Source of the DNA: Citrobacter koseri ATCC BAA-895
GTDB lineage: Bacteria; Pseudomonadota; Gammaproteobacteria; Enterobacterales; Enterobacteriaceae
Direction of reading: 5' to 3'
NCBI RefSeq assembly: GCF_000018045.1
Contig: NC_009792.1
Span: forward strand, 1,984,001-2,048,000
Length of the DNA stretch: 64,000 nucleotides
This document shows, one piece after another, positions 56,249 through 64,000 of the stretch (its first letter is position 1; each line of letters opens with the position of its first letter). Under the pieces are notes generated by a model, which did not search any database, was not told the DNA's origin, and saw only the letters and a list, made by a program, of their open reading frames with translations. Both the position numbers and the translations under genes were made by a program.

Positions 56249-58195
56249 TCACTCCCGCGCCAGCGCATCTACCGGATCGAGTCGTGCCGCATTACGTGCG
56301 GGCAACCAGCCAAACAGTATCCCGGTAAACGTCGAGCACAAGAACGCCGTCAGGAGCGCAACGGGCGAGAAGCCGATTTCCCAGCCGGGTAAAAACATCT
56401 GTAGCGTAAAGGCGATCAACATCGACAGCCCGATCCCCAACGCGCCGCCGACCAGACACACCAGCACCGCTTCAATTAAGAACTGTTGCAGCACATCGCT
56501 GGCGCGCGCGCCTACCGCCATACGGATGCCAATCTCCCGGGTTCGTTCAGTGACGGAAACCAGCATAATGTTCATTACGCCGATCCCCCCTACCACCAGT
56601 GAGATCACCGCAACCAGCGTCAGGAACAGTTGAAGAGTACGTGTGGTCTTTTCGGCGGTTTTCAAGACGCCGTCCATATTCCAGGTAAAGAAATCCTTCT
56701 TCCCGTGGCGCAGCGTCAGCAGGCGGGTAAGCTGCTGCTCAGCCTGTGCGCTGTCAAATCCCTCTTTCACCCGAACGGTGATGGAGTTCAGCCATGACTG
56801 CCCCATCACCCGCCCGGACATCGTGCTGTACGGCAGCCAGACGCGGAGGATCTTACTGCTGCCGAACATAGACTGTTTCTCTTCGGCCACGCCGATCACC
56901 GTTGCAGGCATATTACCGACCAGGATCACTTCGCCCACCACTTTCGCTTTATTGGGGAAAAGTTGACGCCGCGTGTTGCTGTCGAGCACCACCACCTGTG
57001 CCCGGCCATTCAACTGCTCTCTGTTGAACGTGTTCCCCTCGCTAAAGGTCATGCCGTAGACGTTAAAATAGTCGCCGCTGACGCCATTGGCGCTGGCGGC
57101 CACGTCGATGTTGCCGTAGCGAAGCCGCAGATTTTGCGATACGGCAGGCGTCGCGGACGTTACCCACGGCTGCTTCTGAATCACGTTCAGATCGTCATAT
57201 TTCAGCGCCTGCTGATATTGCGGATCGTCGTCGCCGAAGTCTTTACCGGGGTAAATATCGATAGTATTGGTGCCAATGGCGCGAATGTCCGCCAGCACCA
57301 TCTGTTTTGCCGCATCGCCGACCACCACGATCGACACCACCGACGCAATCCCGATAATAATCCCCAGCATGGTGAGCAAGGTGCGCATTTTATTGGCGGC
57401 CATCGCCAGCCACGCCATCGTGAGCGCCTCACGAAATCCGCTGACAAACTGGCTCCAGCCGGAGGCCGTTTTGACGACGGGCTCTGCGATGCCTTGCCCC
57501 GCTTGCGTTTTCTGCGACGGCGGATTACGCACGATCTCGCCATCGTGGATTTCAATCACCCGTTCGGCCTGAGCGGCAACCTGCGGATCGTGGGTCACGA
57601 TAATGACCGTATGCCCCCGATCGCGCAGTTGATGCAGAATCGCCATCACTTCATCACCGGAATGGCTGTCGAGCGCCCCCGTCGGTTCATCGGCGAGGAT
57701 CACCTGCCCGCCGTTCATCAGCGCGCGCGCAATACTCACCCGCTGCTGTTGCCCGCCGGAGAGCTGCGAAGGCTGATAATCCACCCGATCGCCCAGCCCC
57801 AGCCGTTGCAGCAACTCTTCGGCCCGCTCCAGCCGTCGTTTGCGCTCCGTACCGGCATAAACGGCGGGTACCTCAACGTTTTGCGCCGCCGTCAGATGTG
57901 AGAGCAAATGATAACGCTGGAAGATAAAACCAAAATGTTCGCGGCGAAGTTGCGCCAGCGCGTCGCTGTCGAGCGTGGAGACATCCCGCCCCGCAATCCG
58001 ATAGGTGCCGCTGGTGGGTTTATCCAGACAGCCGAGGATATTCATCAGGGTCGATTTACCGGAGCCGGACGCGCCGACAATCGCCACCATCTCTCCGGCA
58101 TGAATTTGCAGGGAGATGCCCTTCAGCACCTCGACCTGTTCTTCACCTGACGGATAACTGCGGCGAATATTGCTCAGCTCAAGCAATGCCGTCAT
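56249..58195 (-). CDS. macB: Macrolide/enterotoxin export ABC protein MacB
   Basis: MacB is the inner-membrane ABC transporter of the MacAB-TolC pump, which exports macrolides, enterotoxin and other envelope substrates by mechanotransmission. The 648-residue product has an N-terminal nucleotide-binding domain (Walker A GASGSGKST at 41-49, signature LSGGQ), one membrane helix near residue 275, a large periplasmic domain and three C-terminal helices. Its start overlaps the macA stop by four bases, which couples the two. Confidence 0.96.
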   Translation of the reverse strand: MTALLELSNIRRSYPSGEEQVEVLKGISLQIHAGEMVAIVGASGSGKSTLMNILGCLDKPTSGTYRIAGRDVSTLDSDALAQLRREHFGFIFQRYHLLSHLTAAQNVEVPAVYAGTERKRRLERAEELLQRLGLGDRVDYQPSQLSGGQQQRVSIARALMNGGQVILADEPTGALDSHSGDEVMAILHQLRDRGHTVIIVTHDPQVAAQAERVIEIHDGEIVRNPPSQKTQAGQGIAEPVVKTASGWSQFVSGFREALTMAWLAMAANKMRTLLTMLGIIIGIASVVSIVVVGDAAKQMVLADIRAIGTNTIDIYPGKDFGDDDPQYQQALKYDDLNVIQKQPWVTSATPAVSQNLRLRYGNIDVAASANGVSGDYFNVYGMTFSEGNTFNREQLNGRAQVVVLDSNTRRQLFPNKAKVVGEVILVGNMPATVIGVAEEKQSMFGSSKILRVWLPYSTMSGRVMGQSWLNSITVRVKEGFDSAQAEQQLTRLLTLRHGKKDFFTWNMDGVLKTAEKTTRTLQLFLTLVAVISLVVGGIGVMNIMLVSVTERTREIGIRMAVGARASDVLQQFLIEAVLVCLVGGALGIGLSMLIAFTLQMFLPGWEIGFSPVALLTAFLCSTFTGILFGWLPARNAARLDPVDALARE

Positions 58196-59307
58196 TGCGC
58201 GGCTCCAGGTTTGCTCTCGCTGATCACCACCTCATCGCCCTCTTCCAGTCCCTTGACGATCTCCACGTCGGTATCGTTACGCGCGCCAATCGACACCTCG
58301 CGCTCACGGGTTTCGCCGTTACGCAACAGCGTGACTTTGTAGCGGTTATTGCCGACCGGGTCGCCAAGCGCCGCCAGCGGAATCGTCAGCACGTTTTTAA
58401 TGTCTGTGAGCTGAATATGCACCTGTGCGGTCATGTCCAGGCGCAAAATCCCTTTCGGGTTAGGAACTTCAAAACGCGCATAATAGAAAATAGCGTCGTT
58501 CACTTTTTCAGGCGTGGGCAGGACATCTTTCAGCGCGCCTTCATAGCGGGTCTGAGGGTCGCCCAGCACGGTAAACCAGGCTTTTTGTCCGGGACGCAGG
58601 TGAATAACGTCCGCTTCGGAAACCTGCGCCTTCACCAGCATGGTGCTCATATCCGCCAGCGTCAGGATATTTGGCGCCTGTTGAGCGGCAATCACCGTCT
58701 GTCCCTGCAAGGTGGTGATTTGCGTCACCTCGCCTGCCATCGGGGCGACAATGCGGGTGTAATCCAGGTTGGTTTTTGCCGTATCAAGAGAAGCCTGATT
58801 ACGTTTAATCTGCGCGTCAATCGTGCCGATTTGCGCCTGTTTGACGGCCATTTCCGTCGCGGCCGTATCCAGTTCCTGTCGCGAAATCGCCTGGGTTTTC
58901 GCCAGCTGTTGCTGGCGTGACAGGGTGACGCGCGCCAGTTTCCACTCGGCTTCAGCCTGTCGGCGCTGAGCGCGTAATTCCATCAGCGTGGCTTCCACCT
59001 CTTTGATCTGGTTTTCCGCCTGTTCAGGATCGATAACGCCAAGCAGCTGATCTTTTTTCACCTTGTCGCCAATTGCGACCGACAGCGTTTTAAGCTGGCC
59101 GCTGACCTGCGCCCCGACATCCACTTTGCGCAGCGCATCCAGTTTCCCCGTCGCCAGCACGCTCTGCTGGAGGTCGCCCGGACGGACAATCAGCGTTTGA
59201 TAGTGGGGTAGCGGCGCATTTAACGTTCGCCAGAGCGTAAACATCGCCACGATGATAATGAGGGCGATGAGAATATAGCGCTTTTTCATTTTTCCCTTGA
59301 GTTTCAT
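58192..59307 (-). CDS. macA: MacAB-TolC periplasmic adaptor MacA
   Basis: MacA is the hexameric membrane-fusion protein that joins MacB to TolC. The 371-residue product has an N-terminal membrane anchor (YILIALIIIVAMFTLW), a lipoyl domain, a long alpha-helical hairpin (about 90-170) and beta-barrel and membrane-proximal domains. The ybjX gene that I recall upstream of macA in E. coli is absent; only 148 bases separate macA from ybjD. Confidence 0.96.
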   Translation of the reverse strand: MKLKGKMKKRYILIALIIIVAMFTLWRTLNAPLPHYQTLIVRPGDLQQSVLATGKLDALRKVDVGAQVSGQLKTLSVAIGDKVKKDQLLGVIDPEQAENQIKEVEATLMELRAQRRQAEAEWKLARVTLSRQQQLAKTQAISRQELDTAATEMAVKQAQIGTIDAQIKRNQASLDTAKTNLDYTRIVAPMAGEVTQITTLQGQTVIAAQQAPNILTLADMSTMLVKAQVSEADVIHLRPGQKAWFTVLGDPQTRYEGALKDVLPTPEKVNDAIFYYARFEVPNPKGILRLDMTAQVHIQLTDIKNVLTIPLAALGDPVGNNRYKVTLLRNGETREREVSIGARNDTDVEIVKGLEEGDEVVISESKPGAAQ

Positions 59308-59455
59308 AACGATCCAACATTCCCCGAGATATCCACCAGAGTGGGAAGATAAACCTTAACGGTAAATAAACAAACACTGAAAAACGCGCCGAATATCGCC
59401 GTCGCTATCCATTGCTGGGCTGCATTCCGCCACAGATGTCGCGGCTGTTTCGCCG

Positions 59456-61114
59456 TTAATCCGCTCTCCCGCGCGCCAGCCAGAGTACGCGGGAGAACAT
59501 TTTTTTGAACAGCGTCGGCACCGCGTCAACGCCGCGTCGCCCTGCCTCCATCGCCACTTCAATGGCTAAGTCAGGCTTTGACGAACGGTGGATCGCCTTC
59601 GAAATAATTTTCCGCATATTCATCGGGACGTTTTCCGGTATTTGCGCCACCCGATGAAAGACATCAGCAAATCCTGACCGATACATAAAATGTTCCATAT
59701 CCAGAGCAGGCAATGCCGTCAGGTGCTCACGCTCTTCTTCCCGGTCGTTATTCAGCAAACCGCGCACCGTTGCGGCATATTTTTTCCCGGCTTCGTCGCC
59801 ATCCACCAGCACATGCCACTCAATCCCCATCCGGCGGGCGAATTTTACCAGCGGTCTCAGGCCTGACTGGGCGAATTCGATCACTTTAATCCCTTCGGCA
59901 TCGAAGTGGTGCCCACACTGGCGCGCCAGTTCGTTGATAACCCAGGTTTCCGTTTCGCCTTCCACCAGCAGCCAGCAGCGGGAAAACAGCGACGAGGCCC
60001 GGTTAAAACGAATATGAAAGGCGATGCGGCGACCATCTTCCGCGCTCAGCCCGCCAGGCCCCAGTCGCCAGGCTGCGACCCGTGAAGATTCACGCACCAG
60101 ACGGACAACGTGCTCCACAGGCGTCAGCGACAGCAGCTCGCCGGAATTGGTCGTTGCCACACGTTGCAGCGGTAAAAGATTCAACAACTGCCATGCCACC
60201 GACAGCATAATCGGATGCAGACGCGTTTCCGGGTCTTCAACCAATAATAATGGTCGGGCATCTTTATCCAGCCGCAGCGTCCCTTTCGCCTGTAACAGCG
60301 TGGAAAACAGCCCCAGCAGGATCACGCGATGCGTGCGGCCGCCGGGTTTGTCGATCATCCGGTTAATAATGTCCAGATAGCGCCAGCTACGCTGTTCGTT
60401 GTTCGAACGGCGACGCATCAACCGATGACGGGATTGCCCCGCGCCTTGCTCGGAAAAGTAGTGCTCCAGCAGCTGTACCATCGCCGAAAGCCCCTGGCGG
60501 ATCTGCCCGTCCGTTAAATTCTGCGGACGGGTCGCCAGCTCTCGCGCCAGAAAGTCCAACTGGCAGGCGGTAACTTCAACATCGGGAACATCGGGCACCG
60601 TACCGTTACGGATGCGTCGCATAAAGCGCGCATCGCGCAGGCGCAGTACCGGCATCAAACGAATGAGATGGTGTGCCTGGCGATTAATATCATCGACCGG
60701 CAGCGGGTGGCCGTCGCCATCAAGGAAGCTGCGCAGCGTCATCACGCTGCCATCTGCCGCGCTCTCCCCCTCCAGACGGTAGAAAATACGGTGAAAACCA
60801 TCCTGACAGGGAGACCAGCATGCCTCCAGCGGGCGGTATCGACGCACCCGATGGCGGCCCGGCTGAGATTCACGGAAAGTGAGGATAATATGCAGATGAT
60901 GTTCACGTCCCTGAAGATCTCCGGGGGGAAACCAGAAATCCTCGCGGATGAAATGATACAGTTCCGATTCTGGCGACAGCAGCAGAGTTAAGGCATCCAG
61001 CAGGCTGGATTTCCCCCACGCGTTCTCCCCAATCAGCACGTTGTTTTGCTCCAGCATCAACGATAATCGATTGATCCCGCGAAAACCCACAATCTCAACG
61101 CGTTCGAGAATCAT
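59456..61114 (-). CDS. ybjD: OLD-family ATP-dependent endonuclease YbjD
   Basis: A 552-residue overcoming-lysogenisation-defect (OLD) class protein: an SMC-like ATPase domain at the N terminus with Walker A GENAWGKSS (29-37), and a C-terminal Toprim nuclease domain marked by VEGETE and DGDEAG. The cellular role is not established; OLD relatives are used in phage defence, sometimes with a UvrD-like partner (Gabija), but no such partner is adjacent here. I chose MILERVEIVG, preceded by GGAGGATAC; a longer in-frame ATG adds 20 residues. Confidence 0.92.
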   Translation of the reverse strand: MILERVEIVGFRGINRLSLMLEQNNVLIGENAWGKSSLLDALTLLLSPESELYHFIREDFWFPPGDLQGREHHLHIILTFRESQPGRHRVRRYRPLEACWSPCQDGFHRIFYRLEGESAADGSVMTLRSFLDGDGHPLPVDDINRQAHHLIRLMPVLRLRDARFMRRIRNGTVPDVPDVEVTACQLDFLARELATRPQNLTDGQIRQGLSAMVQLLEHYFSEQGAGQSRHRLMRRRSNNEQRSWRYLDIINRMIDKPGGRTHRVILLGLFSTLLQAKGTLRLDKDARPLLLVEDPETRLHPIMLSVAWQLLNLLPLQRVATTNSGELLSLTPVEHVVRLVRESSRVAAWRLGPGGLSAEDGRRIAFHIRFNRASSLFSRCWLLVEGETETWVINELARQCGHHFDAEGIKVIEFAQSGLRPLVKFARRMGIEWHVLVDGDEAGKKYAATVRGLLNNDREEEREHLTALPALDMEHFMYRSGFADVFHRVAQIPENVPMNMRKIISKAIHRSSKPDLAIEVAMEAGRRGVDAVPTLFKKMFSRVLWLARGRAD

Positions 61115-61404
61115 GTATCCTCCAGAAATGAACAACTTATCCTTTCCGCAGTATAACGACAAAATCCGTTGCATGGCGTGATAATTGCAGCATTAAGTCC
61201 GTGCACTACACTCTTTATTAAGACAAATCAGAACAAGGACTCACACCACATTGCCCTAAATCAAACTAACTGAATTTTTTTAACTGGTGATTGGGTGACG
61301 TTCGTTCTTAAAATACAGTTTCCTGCATTATGTCGTCACCCTTTTATGACGATAAAAAAACAGCCGCATATTCAATGTGGTTAATTTTATTATTTGAGGT
61401 GGTT

Positions 61405-62100
61405 ATGTTTAGAAAATTAGCAGCCGAATGTTTCGGTACATTCTGGCTCGTTTTCGGTGGCTGCGGAAGCGCCGTTCTGGCTGCGGCATTCCCTGAACTG
61501 GGAATTGGTTTTGCGGGTGTCGCGCTGGCTTTTGGTCTGACCGTACTGACAATGGCATTCGCCGTAGGTCATATTTCCGGCGGACATTTTAACCCGGCAG
61601 TGACATTAGGTTTATGGGCTGGCGGTCGTTTTCCGGCAAAAGAGGTCATTGGCTATATTATCGCTCAGGTTGTCGGCGGTATTATTGCTGCGGCGGTGCT
61701 GTATCTGATTGCCAGCGGTAAAGCAGGCTTTGATGCCGCTGCCAGCGGTTTTGCCTCTAACGGTTACGGCGAACATTCCCCTGGCGGTTATTCCATGCTT
61801 TCCGCCATCGTCATTGAAATCGTGCTGACCGCCGGTTTCCTGCTGGTCATTCATGGCGCGACGGACAAACACGCCCCGGCGGGTTTTGCCCCGATCGCCA
61901 TTGGTCTGGCGTTAACCCTGATTCACCTGATCAGTATTCCGGTCACCAACACCTCTGTGAACCCGGCGCGCAGCACCGCGGTTGCGATCTTCCAGGGCGG
62001 TTGGGCATTACAACAACTGTGGCTGTTCTGGGTGATGCCGATTATCGGCGGTATTCTGGGTGGCGTGCTGTACCGCACGCTGCTTGAAAAACGCGATTAA
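61405..62100 (+). CDS. aqpZ: Aquaporin Z
   Basis: AqpZ is the tetrameric inner-membrane water channel. The 231-residue product has six membrane helices and the two NPA boxes at 63-65 (GGHFNPAVTLG) and 186-188 (TSVNPARSTAV), with R189 completing the selectivity filter. The ATG has TGAGGTGGTT upstream; the frame extends to 61330 but that part is not aquaporin-like. It is divergent from ybjD across 290 bases. Confidence 0.96.
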   Translation: MFRKLAAECFGTFWLVFGGCGSAVLAAAFPELGIGFAGVALAFGLTVLTMAFAVGHISGGHFNPAVTLGLWAGGRFPAKEVIGYIIAQVVGGIIAAAVLYLIASGKAGFDAAASGFASNGYGEHSPGGYSMLSAIVIEIVLTAGFLLVIHGATDKHAPAGFAPIAIGLALTLIHLISIPVTNTSVNPARSTAVAIFQGGWALQQLWLFWVMPIIGGILGGVLYRTLLEKRD

Positions 62101-62117
62101 TTGAGTGAAGTCCGTGG

Positions 62118-62204
62118 TGTCGGGTGGCGACTACGCCTTACCCGACCTGCGATACAGTACAATAAGCAGGCCGGGTAAGCGTTAGCGCCACCCGGCTTTT
62201 TTTT
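62118..62204 (+). terminator. REP-type hairpins and terminator after aqpZ
   Basis: A degenerate REP (GTCGGGTGGCG...CTTACCCGAC) is followed by GCCGGGT...ACCCGGC and eight T residues at 62170-62204, so the second REP arm doubles as an intrinsic terminator for aqpZ. Confidence 0.8.
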
Positions 62205-62275
62205 GCTCCTTTACCTGACCGCCTTTATTGGGTAGTGTCATTGCGCTGTCTCGCATATAAAGGACCCGGTTGTTC

Positions 62276-63175
62276 ATGTTTTCAGGACTTTTAATCATTT
62301 TGGTTCCACTGATTGTGGGCTACCTCATTCCACTTCAGCATCAGGCCGCATTAAAACTGATCAACCGGCTGTTAAGCTGGATTGTCTACGTCATTCTCTT
62401 TTTTATGGGGATCAGCCTGGCGTTCCTGGATAATCTCGCCAGTAATTTGCTCGCTATTTTTCATTATTCCGCTGTCAGTATTACCGTTATTTTGCTGTGC
62501 AACATCGCGGCATTATTCTGGCTGGAACGTTCGCTACCGTGGCGACACAACCACCAGCAGGAGAAATTACCTTCACGTATCGCGATGGCGCTTGAGTCAC
62601 TTAAATTATGCGGCGTCGTGGTGCTGGGTTTTCTGCTTGGCCTCAGCGGGCTGGCATTTCTCAAACACGCTACGGAAGCCAGCGAATATACGCTGATCTT
62701 CTTATTATTCCTGATCGGCATCCAGTTGCGAAACAATGGCATGACCTTAAAACAGATTGTGCTGAATCGCCGGGGGATGATTGTCGCCGTGGTGGTGGTC
62801 GCCAGCTCTATGCTCGGCGGGGTTATCAATGCGCTCATTCTCGGCCTGCCGATCAAAACCGCGCTGGCAATGGCATCGGGTTTCGGCTGGTATTCCCTGT
62901 CCGGCATTTTATTGACCGAATCGTTCGGCCCGGTAATTGGCAGCGCCGCTTTCTTTAACGATCTGGCGCGCGAGCTGATAGCGATTATGCTGATCCCCGG
63001 TCTGGTTCGTCGCAGTCGCTCCACCGCGTTAGGGTTATGCGGCGCCACGTCGATGGACTTCACGTTGCCGGTGCTTCAGCGTACAGGCGGTCTGGAGATG
63101 GTGCCTGCCGCCATCGTTCACGGTTTTATCCTCAGCCTGCTGGTGCCGATCCTGATGGCCTTTTTCTCAGCCTGA
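62276..63175 (+). CDS. lysO: L-lysine exporter LysO
   Basis: LysO (YbjE) exports lysine and thialysine. The 299-residue product is a polytopic membrane protein with about eight helices in two related halves and conserved LCGATSMDFTLPVL near residue 250. I chose the ATG at 62276 by family length; a TTG at 62270 is closer to the AGGA site and cannot be excluded. E. coli lysO is controlled by ArgR; I did not find a clear ARG box. hcp follows on the same strand after 145 bases. Confidence 0.94.
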   Translation: MFSGLLIILVPLIVGYLIPLQHQAALKLINRLLSWIVYVILFFMGISLAFLDNLASNLLAIFHYSAVSITVILLCNIAALFWLERSLPWRHNHQQEKLPSRIAMALESLKLCGVVVLGFLLGLSGLAFLKHATEASEYTLIFLLFLIGIQLRNNGMTLKQIVLNRRGMIVAVVVVASSMLGGVINALILGLPIKTALAMASGFGWYSLSGILLTESFGPVIGSAAFFNDLARELIAIMLIPGLVRRSRSTALGLCGATSMDFTLPVLQRTGGLEMVPAAIVHGFILSLLVPILMAFFSA

Positions 63176-63208
63176 TACCTCCCTGGCGGTAGAACCCTGC
63201 CGCCAAAA

Positions 63209-63222
63209 TTGCGCTAAATCAA
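63209..63222 (+). promoter_or_regulatory. Candidate FNR site upstream of hcp
   Basis: TTGCG-CTAA-ATCAA matches eight of ten FNR half-site bases. If transcription starts near 63287 its centre is near -72, close to the position reported for E. coli hcp. Confidence 0.5.
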
Positions 63223-63281
63223 TCTCCCTGTAAATTATGTAAGAAATCACTTTTATCCCTTTGCGCGCAGGCATAACCTTA

Positions 63282-63304
63282 AACATGTATATTAAATATA
63301 ACTT
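63282..63304 (+). promoter_or_regulatory. Candidate NsrR site at the hcp promoter
   Basis: Two 11-base arms, AACATGTATAT and AAATATAACTT, separated by one base fit the NsrR palindrome (AAGATGYATTT-N-AAATRCATCTT) at nine of eleven positions each. hcp is a well-known NsrR-repressed, nitric-oxide-induced gene. The site lies 17-39 bases before the hcp ATG. Confidence 0.65.
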
Positions 63305-63320
63305 TAAAAAAGGTGTGACC

Positions 63321-64000
63321 ATGTTTTGTGTGCAATGTGAACAAACCATCCGTACTCCGGCGGGGAACGGCTGCTCCTACGCGCAGGGTATGTGCGGTAA
63401 AACAGCGGAAACGTCCGATCTCCAGGATCTGCTGATTGCGTCCCTGCAAGGTCTGTCTGCATGGGCTGCTAAAGCCCGTGAATATGGCATCATCGATCAT
63501 GACGTTGACAACTTTGCCCCGCGTGCATTTTTCTCTACTCTGACCAACGTTAACTTCGATTCTCCGCGTATCGTCGGCTATGCCCGTGAAGCGATCGCCC
63601 TGCGCGAATCGCTGAAAGCGCAGTGCCAGAACATCGATGCAAGCGCCACGGTAAACAACCCGATGGCCGACCTGCAACTGGTCAGCGACGATCTGGGCGA
63701 TTTGCAACGTCAGGCCGCCGAGTTCACCCCGAACAAAGACAAAGCCGCTATTGGCGAGAACATCCTCGGCCTGCGTCTGCTTTGCCTGTATGGCCTGAAA
63801 GGTGCGGCAGCGTACATGGAGCACGCCCACGTTCTGGGTCAGTATGACAACGACATCTACGCGCAGTACCACAAAATCATGGCGTGGCTGGGCACCTGGC
63901 CTTCCGATATGAACGCTCTGCTGGAATGTTCTATGGAAATCGGCCAGATGAACTTCAAAGTGATGAGCATCCTGGATGCCGGTGAAACCACCAAATACGG
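63321..64000 (+). CDS. hcp: Hybrid-cluster protein Hcp, 3' end cut by window edge
   Basis: Hcp is a cytoplasmic Fe-S-O hybrid-cluster enzyme, a high-affinity nitric oxide reductase and trans-nitrosylase in E. coli, working with its NADH reductase Hcr. About 226 codons are visible of roughly 550. The N-terminal cluster cysteines are C3, C6, C18 and C25 (MFCVQCEQTIRTPAGNGCSY and MCGK). TTTAAAAAAGGTGTGACC supplies the ribosome site. Candidate FNR and NsrR sites precede it. Confidence 0.96.
   Translation, partial: MFCVQCEQTIRTPAGNGCSYAQGMCGKTAETSDLQDLLIASLQGLSAWAAKAREYGIIDHDVDNFAPRAFFSTLTNVNFDSPRIVGYAREAIALRESLKAQCQNIDASATVNNPMADLQLVSDDLGDLQRQAAEFTPNKDKAAIGENILGLRLLCLYGLKGAAAYMEHAHVLGQYDNDIYAQYHKIMAWLGTWPSDMNALLECSMEIGQMNFKVMSILDAGETTKY

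Noticed and set aside
59456..61114. Gabija-like phage defence operon
   Set aside because: An OLD nuclease is present but no UvrD-like helicase gene is adjacent; neighbours are core genes macA and aqpZ.

Overview
The window is core chromosome of an enteric gamma-proteobacterium of the Escherichia/Salmonella/Citrobacter group. Almost every protein lines up end to end with its E. coli K-12 counterpart as I remember it, gene order follows the mukB-to-hcp stretch of those genomes, and the gaps carry typical enteric REP/BIME elements. The genus cannot be fixed from sequence alone. A Citrobacter-like genome fits best: the proteins look close to E. coli, but ycaP, the ycaM/ycaN/ycaK group and ybjX, which I recall from K-12 at these positions, are absent.

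Layout. 1-6116: mukB (cut by the window edge), mukE, mukF and cmoM, a tightly packed minus-strand chromosome-condensation operon. 6252-15332: envelope genes elyC, ycbJ, kdsB-ycaR, ycaQ, and lpxK-msbA-comEC (Kdo supply, lipid A kinase and flippase). 15488-23529: a three-unit BIME, ihfB, rpsA, cmk, aroA, serC and ycaO, with a clear ihfB promoter and an attenuator-like hairpin between serC and aroA. 23935-34263: anaerobic metabolism, with focA-pflB-pflA, the ycaD transporter, ycaC and dmsABC, preceded by candidate FNR and NarL/NarP sites. 34505-48890: serS, rarA, lolA, ftsK, lrp, trxB, cydDC, aat and infA.

48891-52940, between infA and clpA, is the accessory part and the most interesting region. 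It holds an orphan type I-F CRISPR array (four repeats, three spacers), a LysR regulator divergent from a pirin and a YcaC-like hydrolase, tRNA-Ser(GGA), a REP, and then the 3' two-thirds of a cas6f (csy4) gene joined directly to a single decayed I-F repeat with its own leader-like AT-rich flank. No other cas gene is present. I read this as the scar of a complete I-F CRISPR-Cas system whose cas operon was deleted, leaving one array, one repeat and a 5'-truncated cas6f.

52940-64000: clpA, clpS, cspD, the macA-macB efflux pair, the OLD-family gene ybjD, aqpZ, lysO, and the start of hcp behind candidate FNR and NsrR sites. hcp runs off the right edge.
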